This document shows, one piece after another, positions 49,867-61,062 of a stretch of 64,000 bases of DNA; position 1 is the first letter of the stretch, and the number at the start of each line of letters is the position of its first letter. The DNA comes from Syngnathus acus (taxonomy: Eukaryota; Chordata; Actinopteri; Syngnathiformes; Syngnathidae), in contig NC_051093.1 in the NCBI RefSeq assembly GCF_901709675.1, forward strand, positions 8,857,553-8,921,552, read 5' to 3'. Under the pieces are notes generated by a model. The model had not been told where the DNA came from. It worked only from the letters and a program-made list of their open reading frames with translations, and ran no database searches. The translations under genes were made by a program, and so were the position numbers.

Positions 49867-52600
49867 AAGTGCATTTTCTGTCACGCTCCCACAAAAAAAA
49901 ACACATCCACTTCTGCGCACTGGTGAGCACACGCACCTAAAATATTCACACTGGCACTGTTGTTTTAAAAACGCTTCCAGCGGCTTTTTACTAAGTCAGA
50001 TATTGTTGCACTCACTTCTGTTACAACAAACAATAATTATGATGATTGTCGGACTGAATAAGAACGTAAGAGAAAATGTAGCAGGCAATGTATTACGTGT
50101 CCGATTATTCTGATTTATTTACTCAAACATTTTACAGACTGTCAAAGTATTTCTAGCATTATCTCGAAAATGTTCTACAAAATAGTATAGTCCGTACACA
50201 AATGGCATAGTACGATTTTTTTTTTCCGTTTGGTTTTAGAAAAGTGTGTTTCAATTACAGTGTTGTCAATACAGGTTGAAATAGATAATATTCAGTAACC
50301 ATAACCTGAAATTTGCGTGACGGAGCTCTGACTGGAAAATACTTGAAAATAATCATTTTATGTGTTCAGAAAAAAAAAAAGAAATTGGCCAGATTTATGC
50401 GAAAAGAGAAAGTAGAAGTGAGCTATTGAAAGAGCGTAAATATTCAATTTTGTTCTAGAATTGTGTCATCAATTAACGTGTGCCAGGTATTTAAACCTAT
50501 AAGCTATAGCTGCCATTGGCCTTATTTTAACTTTTGTACGTCTTTAATTTAAGAAGGGACCTGCCTTGATATCTTTAAGTTGCTATCTGTCATCAACAGG
50601 ACATATGTGAGATTTTTAGACCCCCCCCCCCCCCCCCCTCCTCATATTTAATCATTTTCTACCTCTCACCACTGTATAAAAGTTGAAATATTCCACTTTT
50701 GGTCTTCTTTGTTACTGTGTGAAAATGTCTTTTGTTGAACATTTTTTGTACTAGAGTTCTTGAAAGGAGATGTGTTATTTATGTTTTAAGAATGTGCAAA
50801 GTGTAGAATAAAATAGTCACAGGATTCTTCCATGTGAATAGAAATATTTGTTTAAAATGATGTTTATATTGGGATTCTTAAAAGCTACTGTTTTTTTGTT
50901 TTCTTTTCTTACTGAAAAGAAATAATTGACATTCGGAGTCATTTTCCTGTAAAACTGGAGTCACACTACAAGTTCATGTGCCGTATTTTAAAAGAAAGCC
51001 TTATCCATTTTTGAGTGAAACGCTCACATTAACAGGGTATATATTGATTCACGCTGCACTGGTATTAATAGATGCGTGATACAGATTGTTTTTATCTACA
51101 TTTGAAAGAGGCATGATTATGATCTGAAAATATGCAATAGTGTTTTTCTGTTTATTCTGCCATGACGTATAGTATTTCCAAATTGTGCCACTCGAGAACT
51201 AAAAAAATGTAACGTCGGTGTAAATCCAGCCTGGAGAGTAGAAACACAAAATCATAGACTAAAACAAGCAAGCTGTTTTTTTCTAAACTTGTTCAGTGGC
51301 CAGTTTGTATTTTTCTTTCCGTTTGACTGATTTTGATGAACATATGTTGGGAAGATTTGGAGAGAATTTCTAAGAGTTTTATTAACAATATCAAGATGGC
51401 AGTTAGCAACTTCTTAGTTTAACATAAAACCTGTCGATGTTTCGGGCTTGTTTGCAAATATTGCTGGTTTAGGGATATCGCCCTTGGTTAACTAGCAACA
51501 CCTACTAACTACACGAATAAATTGTAAAGTTTTTACATTGTTTATTCTCAGAATTATTTCCATTGCTAATGCAAATTTTTTTGTTGAATGTTTTGGGGTA
51601 CCTTTTTAACATTCTGTAGTATATCTTCAAAAGTTTTTATTTTTTTTAAGGATCCACCAACAATTATATATGTTGTGGTATCTGTTCGGTTTTTCTGCAA
51701 ACATCCCGACTCTATTAACAAGTGTTGCCAAGGCTGAAGTGCGCTTATTGGAAAGTGCATTTTGACAAACATGATCCATAGGGAATATTTATTGTTGTTT
51801 ATTTTATAACACTACAGAGTTAGCTGTTTTTGGTTTCTGTGCCTCTCAATTAGGAACAAAGGTTATGTTTGGTATTTAGTCAGCCAATGGCAGTTATGGA
51901 CCAGCAGCTTCAGAAACACTTTTGCTTTGGGCATTAACAGATCTCGAGTGTACTTTTCCATATAGCACCAGCGATGTAATTCCGAATCTCAAAGCACCTC
52001 GCTCCGTATTTATAGCAGCAGCAGCCGCGGTGAAGCATAGCTTAGCATCAAACATGTTGCTCTGTTGTGCTTTTGTGTTCTTCCGTCGTTTGCTTCCTCT
52101 TCAATAAACACCTACTGAGGTTTCTGGTGTGTGATGTTTGAATTGCATATTACCATAGCAACAATTTACATACAAAAGAAGGGTCTCACAGATCATCTTT
52201 AATGCTGGTAATAGATTTTTGAAAATGGCTAGCTAATGAAATTTGTGCTCTTTAGAAATTAACGAAAGTTCCAGTGGGAGGTTTTCAGTTAGTTAGAAGT
52301 TTCATGATTTTTGGTGTAACTAGGTGGATCAATGCCCCAGATCTGCACAATTTATCCATATATCAAGTTTTTACACTCCATGCTTGGGTTTGCATGTCAG
52401 CATGCAGTCACGTGTGGGGCCTTATATAAGCAGTCGTGTGCCTTTCCAAATTATATCCAATCAATTCAATTGAATTTAAAAGTTGGACTCTTTTATATCA
52501 AGTGTGATCGGTAAAAAGAGGATGCATCTGAGCTCAATTTTGAGCTTCATAATAAAGAATATGAAAATGAAGTAGTATCTACATATGATTTCTTTAATGA
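49867..52600 (+). other. kat7 3' UTR and downstream region
   Basis: No coding signal. Poly(A) signals AATAAA at 50807-50812 and 52103-52108 are candidates for short and long 3' UTRs. A pure C tract of about 18 bases lies at 50621-50638. Confidence 0.5.
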
Positions 52601-52780
52601 TTTTTTTTTCATTTGCAAAAAAATAAATTCTTACATCTTGTCTTGTATTCTATTGTCTTGTATTGTTAACACAATGTCCCGTTGATAGACAACACATAGG
52701 TTCACTGAGACACTAATGGCAATGATACAGAATTGGCAAAAAGAAAAAAAAAAATCGCAGATGTCTTCTATAAAACATCT

Positions 52781-53897
52781 TCAGTACGAGTAGGATTTCC
52801 ACTCCTCTTGCATATCTGGGAAAACACAACAGGAATTGATTAGAAAATCCATAGCAGCATAGAAGATAACAAAAATAAAGTGACATATTTTGAAATATTT
52901 ACCTTCATCTAAACTCCTTCTTCCCATGAGCCCTACAAACATCTCCCCTTTATTCCCTGGTTAAGAGAAAGAAGGCATGAGTTAAAAAAAAGTTGAATTG
53001 TAACATAAAACATAGAGCTGTGTAATAAAATTACTTTTTCTGTCCAGACTGATCGGATGTGATACGCCTGGAAGATAGGAAGAATGTAAATGAAAAAAGC
53101 GTAGTGTAAAAGATTCCTACATTAGAAAATACATTAAAGGACATTTTCTGGAAGCACAGTTATTATGACTATTTTTATGTGTTTGTTTACCCAAGCTCCT
53201 TCCCATCAAGCCGTGGAACTGCTGCGCTTTAGAGCGTTTGATGAGGTCTGCCAGACGAATGGTTATCCCCCTTTCTAGTGGGTAGTCCTACACACACACA
53301 AACACGCACACACACACGCACACAGTGAGAGCAATTTACATGTGACTGTACTGACCAAACAACGTGAACTTAAAAGATGTTTATAGAGATGGCAGTGGAG
53401 CTGTCCGGTGCTGAACTTGAGCATTATTGAGTAAATTGTCAAATATTGTCTGGTCTCAATTTTAGTACAGTACTTCTTATAATTAAGATATACTGTATGT
53501 CCTATGAAAACATTTTCTAATAATAGTGCCTGTATTATGCCACTAAACATATTTTTGATATGATTTGGTGTGTTTGCATGTAAAGGTAAGTCTGTATGAA
53601 TGAACTTCATTATGTAAGAATTTTGATTGCCATTGATGCTTAATCGCGGTATGATGGAGTTTATAACTTCGTTCATTTACATTGTTGTTTTTGAATAGAT
53701 TAGATGGATAGAAAATGCAATGCAGTTTTTCATTTCTACAAAATATAAATGAAATAGTTTCTATAAAGTGTTACCTGCCAGTTTTCCAGGGTCCACACTT
53801 CCCTGCCCTCCTCCCGGCTGGTGAGCGGATTTCCCAGTGGGCAAAGAGACTGTGTCATTACAACCAACAGCACCGTGGCAAATGTCCGAGAATCCAT
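52781..53897 (-). CDS. tac4: tachykinin-4 precursor (hemokinin/endokinin-type), two tachykinin peptides
   Basis: A secreted neuropeptide precursor whose amidated products act on NK-type GPCRs. Five coding exons in transcript order: 53897-53775, 53287-53191, 53067-53035, 52956-52903, 52815-52781. All phases agree; 113 residues. The signal peptide is MDSRTFATVLLVVMTQSLCP. The first tachykinin is released after LIKR: SKAQQFHGLM, then G (amide donor) and R. The second is NKGEMFVGLM, followed by GRR. Both carry the FXGLM-Gly signature. KAT7 and TAC4 are also neighbours on human 17q21.33, which supports TAC4 over TAC1 or TAC3. The short exons hide the gene from simple ORF scans. A TATA box lies at 54001-54010. 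The exact start of peptide 2 is not fixed by a clean dibasic site upstream (DRKRNKGEMF offers RKR). Confidence 0.93.
53290..53324. repeat. imperfect (CA)n microsatellite
   Basis: CA dinucleotides with a few G and A interruptions, starting three bases beyond the tac4 exon 2 acceptor on the minus strand. The reverse complement supplies a GT-rich stretch just upstream of that acceptor. Confidence 0.9.
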
Positions 53898-54000
53898 GCT
53901 CACTTTAAGGCGCTGGTGAAAAACTCCAAAGTAAAAGGTACCCCTATTATAAGCAAAAAAAGATGCTTGTCGTGTAAGTGGATCAAGAAGGAAGTTGCAC

Positions 54001-54010
54001 CTTTATAAAG
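54001..54010 (-). promoter_or_regulatory. tac4 TATA box
   Basis: The near-palindrome ctttataaag reads TATAAA on the minus strand, about 105 bp upstream of the tac4 ATG. It is preceded on that strand by a GAGG-rich segment. Confidence 0.6.
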
Positions 54011-55479
54011 CATCTCTTGCTCCTCCCACGTCCCTCACCTCACTGTAAGGAATGAATCGTGCGTCTGTTTTTTTTTTTTTTCTTCTGTCTTCTTTTTTTG
54101 CCGTACGTGAGTCAGCCACTACCAAAGTGTCGAAATCACCTTAGCCACATTTTATGTCCTGATTGTTGATGCCAACATGACAGGCAACTTTTGAATTTCT
54201 ACCCAATATTACAGCTGGGCATGCAATCACAGCAGCGAGTGAAGGATATAGAACCGATTTTCAAATGGGTTTTCATTGCACCCCTGATAAAACTAAATTT
54301 TCCTTTGATGACATTAGCATTGTTCATAATTTTATGTATTTATTGTATTTTTATTGTGTTTATTTTTTATTGGAGACAGCTTTGATCGTATTTTATACAA
54401 TATATACGCTCGCACACACCATTAAAGTAATAACACAACAAAACTTTTAGTACCGCTTTTACACAACAACATTTTTAGTACCGCTCCATTCAAATAGTAT
54501 AAAATAATATTACTTTTTTTCCCCCACACAGATACAGTGGATATAGTTCACATTTACGGCATGTTTTTACCATTAGGTTGATGAATTTTATTTACCAACT
54601 AGTTAATCCCATACCCTCCTTTCTTCTGCAATTATGCTAGAATCCAGACATTGTCGTTACCTACGGCTATGCATTTCTGGTTTACCCTTTTTTTTTTTAT
54701 TATATAAGTTCAACGAGGAACATCTGCCTGCGCTACTCTCATTGTGGAGTTAGTCGACACGACGCTGGGCAGCGCTGCGCTTCACAGAGCAAGAACAGCA
54801 AAACCGTTCTTTCTGTTATGTTAACTCACTGTGCCGAGAGATGATTGCACATCATCGTACGTCATTACTCAAATGAATATTCATGTTGAAGTGATGTCTG
54901 CCACATATAATATATTGTTAATAACTTTCTTAAATAAGGAAAAAAACACATCCCACTTATCTATATGCATATCACAACTTTTAGGGTTTGTAGTTTGTCT
55001 GAAGGCACGAAATGGCAATTTTACACAGGCACTATTCATGCCTGTAGGATATGTACGATTTCCATTTTAGCTTCAAACTGCTCCCTAATATCTATTTGTT
55101 GTTTCCATTCAAGCCACAAAATATGCTCACATGCAATGAAACGTCTCCCTACTGACGCAATGTATTTTAATACATGCGTGTGAAAATGTTTTTGTGTGAA
55201 TTACAACAGCTTTTAATGCAAGCTATATTACATTAAACCATATTGCATGCATATTAAGAAACATCCCTTCAGGTTTCCAGTGGACAAAACAGGATTCTGT
55301 CTGGCACCTCAAGATTAAAATCACTCAATCATTTGCAGGTCTTTGTACTTGCTGAAGCTTTTGAGCATGTACTAGTATTGAGAGGGCAGATTGAAATAGT
55401 CATGTGGGCACTGCACTTGAGTGAGTGACTCTCATGAGGGATGTAGTAGTGCTTCAAACATTGCAAGGAAGGCCAGTAA

Positions 55480-55526
55480 ATTTAAAAAAAAAATATATAT
55501 ATATAATATATACTATATATATAAAA
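55480..55526. repeat. AT-rich simple repeat
   Basis: A run of A followed by imperfect (TA)n. Confidence 0.9.
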
Positions 55527-56554
55527 TATTGTCAAAAATGGATGATGTCCCTTCCTCTTAAATCCATAAAGACATTCTCTCGTGACTTCAAATAAATGTA
55601 ACTTCTCCTTTAGCTTAGATCTGTGTTATTGTTGTCATCTGTGATCTTATTGGCACAGTAATTGGGCAGCATCTAAATCCAATAGCCCCCCATTGTCCTT
55701 ACTGTTCCATAATTAATGCTCATTGGCCTTCTCCTTCTCACAGATGAGGCCGCCATCGGGTGCAATTCTCAGCCCCCTGCTTGGGGAATGCAATGAAATC
55801 TTTTGTGTATTCTTCTAGAAGAATGGTGGTGATTTGTTACGCTATGCAGTATTTTTGCAAGCACCCGCACGTGAGATGTATGTATTGTATCATAAGCGTC
55901 CAAACTGCTCTCAGGTGATGGCAGATCAATTGAGTTAAAGACTCCCCTTTTAAATGGTGTTCAAGTCCTCTGAAATTTTATTGAATTTGTATCAGAAGGC
56001 CAGCAAGAGCGCTGATTTCCCCACTGTACCGTATGCTGTGCACTTTGTATTTGCTCATTGCTAAGTGCCATTATTATGCGTTGTTATACGCAAGCAGAGA
56101 TAGTGCAGAATAAATGAAAATGCATATTTCTTCCCAAATTCTCACAGTAGTACTTAGTGCAGGCGACCAGGAAAGATGTTCGTGGTGAAAGTGGTACCAA
56201 ATTAGTGTTCCCTGTGGTTGGGCATGTTGTGCCTTAAGGAGTACAATTAATTGTACATCACAGTGTTGTGATTATTGTTACATGAATGTAGCTTGGACCC
56301 TGAGGGGCAGAAATTGATGTTTTTAGCACTTATTCTCCACAATATTTAATGTAGAAATAATTAGAAATAAGATAATAATAATAATAATAAATAGTAATGA
56401 TAGAAATAATATACTAAAATCACTTAACAGGTCTCTTTAATTGTGATAGTAGCATTCAACTGCTTTCACACCCCAATGTAAGCAAAACAAAAACAAGAGC
56501 ATCCAATTTTACTTGAGCTCTCTTTTGCCCTTTAAGAATACTACCTGTAGGACA

Positions 56555-56568
56555 GCGCCCTCTAGTGG
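56555..56568. promoter_or_regulatory. CTCF-like motif
   Basis: gcgccctctagtgg, whose complement ccactagagggcgc matches the CTCF core consensus. It is a motif match only and could come from a repeat. Confidence 0.35.
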
Positions 56569-57188
56569 TATAAAATATCAGTTGTACCACTGATTTTAAC
56601 AAATCTGAGACTGACATGATTTTTGAATCTTCATTAATTTTGTTAGCAAAAAGCAATTTTCATGTATAAAGCAGCGACAAATGCAAATGCATGGCCGTAA
56701 AAAATTTTTTTAAAAAAAATCAGATACTGTACCTAATGGTTTTGGTGTAACACGTGTTGTGTTATATTATATCATGTGACAGCAGACAATAACCCTGAAT
56801 GATTTCCCCACTCCCCTGAGTAGTCACTTTCAATTTTATAGATTCATATTGTTGCTCTCAAACAAGATATCAACTCATGTCAGGAAGAGCCTGGTTTACA
56901 AATCCAATCCAATCAATTGTCCTTAGCCTGAGGCCGTTGTGTTTTCCGAACTTGCCATTCTGAAGCTGACAACAAAAGAACAATGCTATTATTGTGGTAG
57001 GGAGAATCAAATAAAAACTGTGGAACATTCAATGCAAGAGGCAGCAAATCATATGTTGTCATATTTGTACAGGATACACACATTTAGCCCTTCTTAAAGG
57101 GGAAGTCAACTCCAAAAAAATCTTTACAATAATCTTGTATGTGACCACCCTAGTCACATAGCGTGAAGTAGTAATGTTAATTATGATA

Positions 57189-60022
57189 TTACAAATTTGT
57201 AGTGGTCCATTGTGATTCAAGTGTCCGCGAGTGTTTTCTTTGCGAGCGTAAGAGACTGTGTACGGCGTGTCGATATCTGGCTGACATCACGTTATACAAG
57301 AAGGGATTGACAGCAGCGCTGAGGTAGTAGAGCACAGAGGAGCCCAGGTTCAAATACTGAGACAGATAGTACAGAAAATACAAATGTGTGTCTGTGTTTG
57401 TGGTGTTGATGAAGTGTGTGTCGTTGTTGCTTAGTGGGGCTATGCAATTGGTTTTGTTCTGCATGGTGGGCTTACTAGATTGTGTATTTGTGACAGTATG
57501 GGAGCTCAAAAATGAGCCTTGATGCATCCGTGTCCTGTTATATATTTGATCATTGCTGTTGTTAAATGGTTTTGTATTATATAAAAGTGTAGATTGTTGT
57601 GTGTTTGTATCTTGTTGTTGGATTCTGGCGGGTGGTTCATAGGAATAAGACAATGTAGTCTTAACAAGCAAGTCCGATGTAGTAGCGTTTGTAACATTGT
57701 TGATGGATTCGTCAGTGTTGACAGTCTGCTGGTCCATGCCGGTGCCCAGAGAGAAAACAAAGATGGTCCGATCAACGTGAAAAGGGAGCCAGCACAGGAC
57801 AAACGCCATCACGATCACTCCTGTGGGGGGTCATAGAGGCATTGAATCAAGACAACAGAAAAATTTTGTATTTTTCATTTTGGGCCTGGAAACACTATAT
57901 GAACCAGAGCTCTGTGCAGAGGTGTCAAACTCATTTTCGTCGCGAGCCGCATTGTAGATGAATAACTCCTTTTGATTTAAATACAATATTTTTTAAAAAT
58001 GAATTGTAAAAAAATTGCTAGCAATATCTCTTATTTTAAAAAAAGGGAAGACAATTTGTCATTTTAGTAATGACTCAAAGTTTGTCTTGGTGGGCCACAT
58101 AAAATGATGTGGGGGCCCGTATCTGGCCCCCGAGCCTTGGGTTGGACACCTATACTGTAGAGTTTTGTTAAAAGCAAAGATCGGCATTAGCTATCAGTGC
58201 TCACCGAGCATTTTGACGGTATGACGATGACTTTGGTCTCTGCGGCTGCTCTGGGGGCGGAGCCAAAGTGTTCTTCCAATCATCCCATAAACCAGGCCGA
58301 GAATGCAAACCGGAACCAGAAAGTAGAGGTTGGATAGAATCATCATGGCTGAAAGTAGGCCAGAGGAAATGGCGTACTGAGTGCAACGACACTCTCTTCT
58401 ATCAATCCACGTCCGGTGTGCAGCATTGGCTTCCCATCCTCCTCCTCCTCCTTCATCTGCTTTTCTCTTGTTTTGCTGATCTCCGTAAACTTCCTTCACA
58501 TCCTCTTGTATTTTGTTTATGATTTCACGTCTGTGTGTTTTGTTTTGCTCGTCTCTTACTTCCACTCCTGATTCTTCCTCCTTAAACAACTTCAACTGTC
58601 TTGCTTCTTCTCCCCATTTTAGATCATCTAGTTCTCCTTCAAATGAATGATGTTTTTCTTCATCTCCATCCATTGCAAAGCCCACGGGTTGTCCATCCTC
58701 GCCCATCCACCTTCCATTCTCCTTCCAGCCACGAACCCTGAGATCTTCTTGCCCAACTTCCTCAACGCCAACCATCACCAACACAGGTGCTGCACTGACT
58801 GCTGCACCCAGCCACAGGCAGCCAATCAAAGCTTTGGTTCTGCGGCGTGTCACCAAGGTCTTTGCTATAATTGGCCAGCAGACTGCCACATATCTCTCCA
58901 AAGACAGGAAGGTGATGTGGAGGATGGTGCAGAAGGTGCAACACTCGGAGAGAAACATGGTCATCTTACAGGCAAGGTCTCCAAAGAGCCAGGGTCTGGG
59001 TCTCCATAGCTGTGAGAAGCAAAAGCATTTTTAGTTGATGATAGCTTGTATCATATATGTTTGTACCTTATAGAGATCCAGAGGTAGGAGTAGGAGAATC
59101 ATCAGATCGCTAACAGCCATGCTACTCAGGTACAAGTAGGTAGAACTTCTCACGTGCGGTCGTAGCCAAACCACTAGAATTGTTAGGACGTTTCCCAGAA
59201 GACCAAGGAGCAACACGGGAATGTAGATGATAGTCACGCACACTAGAAATGAAGAGAGAGAAAACAATATTTTAATCTGCGTTCAGTTTGTTAGCTTATC
59301 AACCATATATTTCTGGTCACTTGACATCTCTGCCTTCTCACCTCCTTTCCTGCTGGGAGGTTCCAATTTTCACATGGGTAATTCTGAAGGATGAGAGATT
59401 CCACCTATGCGCTATGTTTGAATTCAACTACTCCAACTAAGATTTGTCATCCATCTATCTCACCTTTTCTGTTTCATCAACAACTCCAGCTGCCCCCCGA
59501 CAACCTTTATTCCAGACTGACAATTTTTTTCTCCATTCCTCTGCTTTAGTGACTTGCTCCACAGTCCAACCAACTCCTGCAGCCTCCATTCTTCTAATGA
59601 GAGGTGATGGTCCTCCAAAGCAAACCATAGCTGCCATGTTGTCCGTGACAAAATTGTGAGTTTGATTACTATTACTACTATTTTAGCACAAATTTGCCAC
59701 TGGTATTCCGTACAACTGTAAAATATGTGATAGAATATAAATATAAAAATATCTTAGATGTCATCTTTCTTTCTTTTTTTTTCTTACTTCTATATGAATA
59801 CAAACCTAGCGCTGTGAATCCAAAGACAGGTTGATTCCAATCACAATCTTGGTTGGGACAGTCCTCCAGAAAACCTGACGCTAGGCCACAGTTATCATCT
59901 TCACAGCCACTGCCCATGTCCTCCAACATCATTAGATCCATTATTTCCCAGGGTGAGCTTTCCAGGAAAAACAACACAGAGAAAGCAGCAGGACACATGA
60001 TGGATTTCCGACTCAATCGCAT
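57189..60022 (-). CDS. ghrelin/motilin receptor-like GPCR with greatly expanded extracellular loops 2 and 3
   Basis: Class A GPCR of the GHSR/MLNR group. Exons in transcript order: 60022-59806, 59242-59067, 59009-58205, 57820-57189; phases agree. From the first in-frame ATG the product is 609 residues, against about 366 for GHSR. Landmarks: GLLGNVLTILVV (TM1), YLSSMAVSDLMILLLLPLDL (TM2), LACKMTMFLSECCTFCTILH (TM3) with ERY, RDQSHRHTVKMLG before TM6, FVLCWLPFHVDR (TM6), YYLSAAVNPFLYN (TM7). Loop 2, about residues 212-348, is charged and Gly-rich and holds the conserved disulphide Cys (RRECRC). Loop 3, about residues 424-547, is Asn/Thr-rich with seven N-glycosylation sequons. The last intron lies between TM5 and TM6, as in GHSR. 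Long loop 2 is known in the fish ghrelin-receptor-like receptor; the loop 3 insert is not something I know. The N-terminal exon and exact start are least certain. Confidence 0.85.
57917..58157. mobile_element. hAT-like non-autonomous repeat in the last GPCR intron
   Basis: Its ends are imperfect inverted repeats: CAGAGGTGTCAAACTC at one end, and the other end reads CAGTATAGGTGTCCAACC on the opposite strand. The interior carries the gggccacataaaatgatgtg and ctggcccccgagcc strings of a widespread vertebrate repeat. It fills about 240 of the 384 bp of the intron. I see no matching 8-bp target duplication. Confidence 0.6.
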
Positions 60023-60406
60023 TCAGTGTATGTTCAAGGTGCTTTTTATTTTTAGTCACGTAACTGATATAGATTGTAAAAGTTTCACTGCAATGAAAGA
60101 ATATTGATTCAAAAAAATAGAATTAAAGTTACCAATCAATCGTCTTAACCATACAAAGAAATAATAAATTCAATAAATAACAATGTTTTACGTATGGGTG
60201 GATATTCTGTACAAGTATACATAATCTGGCTGTATGGTCAAACTCTGGAAATCATCATTATTATTATTTTTTTTTAGTCATTATGAGAATCAACACAACA
60301 TCATTTGCAACTATCATCCAGTAGAGATCTACACTTCGGATAAATAATAAATTACACCAGCAAAACAATAAAAACACAAAGCTCCCATGTCAAATGTGAT
60401 ACTTAC

Positions 60407-60540
60407 CGGTCAGGAGAAGCTTCTGTGCGTGGCACACCTCCAAAGACACCCTTGAGCTCTGGCTGTCACTTAGGACACCTGCAGTATCTGATCTGCCCCT
60501 CTCTCTCATCTCACCCACTCTCATCTTTAATGCTACACTA
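60407..60540 (-). other. candidate 5' non-coding exon of the GPCR gene
   Basis: On the minus strand the sequence ending tgaccg|gtaagt is a strong donor (exon edge at 60407). The first coding exon is preceded by a plausible acceptor near 60050. The 5' limit is unknown. Confidence 0.45.
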
Positions 60541-60600
60541 TCTGCTATGGAACACACGATCCATTGATATTTGGATATCGATGCTTTTTCCAATTAGTAG

Positions 60601-61062
60601 AATCAATACCTAGGATAGGAAGTCAATATACTAATTTCTGGTCTATATCAGAATGACAAACACATTTTCAGTACCTAAAAGTAACATCCAGTATACAATT
60701 CATAGTACCAGATTCAGATACTGAAATATCAATTATAGTGTGGATGAACAACTTTTCTCAAATTATCTGAATATTTACCATATTTTCTATATTAATATAT
60801 GAACGTCAAGCCCCCTTTACGTAAAATGTATCACCCTAAAAATGAGAATACGGGGGTCCTCGGTTTACGACTTAGTCACGAGAATGTACGACGTCACCGT
60901 TCGTAACCTTGAAACGTCGTAACCTCGAAACGTCTTTATTCACGGTGGCAAGAACCCGGATACTGTAATTACACATATTGGCCAGTGCAGTTTTATAGCG
61001 CTGTTCCGAAAAGGTCCGACGAAATCGAGTTAGCCTAGCTAGCTGCAACTTCAAGCATAAAA
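60601..61062. other. intergenic; eci1 promoter side
   Basis: The left half is AT-rich without features. From about 60850 the sequence is CpG-containing, with repeated cgtaacctcgaaacgtc-like words, and probably forms the eci1 promoter and 5' UTR. No TATA box is evident at a suitable distance. Confidence 0.45.

Larger units (their letters stand above)
54011..57188. other. gene-poor intergenic region
   Basis: About 3.2 kb with no supported gene. It holds an AT simple-sequence tract (55480-55526), an (ATA)n-like tract near 56372-56390 and a CTCF-like motif at 56555-56568. Open frames here are short, AT-driven and show no protein-family similarity. Confidence 0.55.

Noticed and set aside
53681-53760. 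Additional tac4 exon upstream of 53775 on plus coordinates
   Set aside because: tac4 exon 1 ends with a good donor at 53775 and joins 53287 in phase; the region between is AT-rich with no tachykinin motif.
59444-59660. Open frame between the first two GPCR exons
   Set aside because: It has no receptor-like sequence, and joining 59806 to 59242 is already in phase and yields a normal TM1 start.
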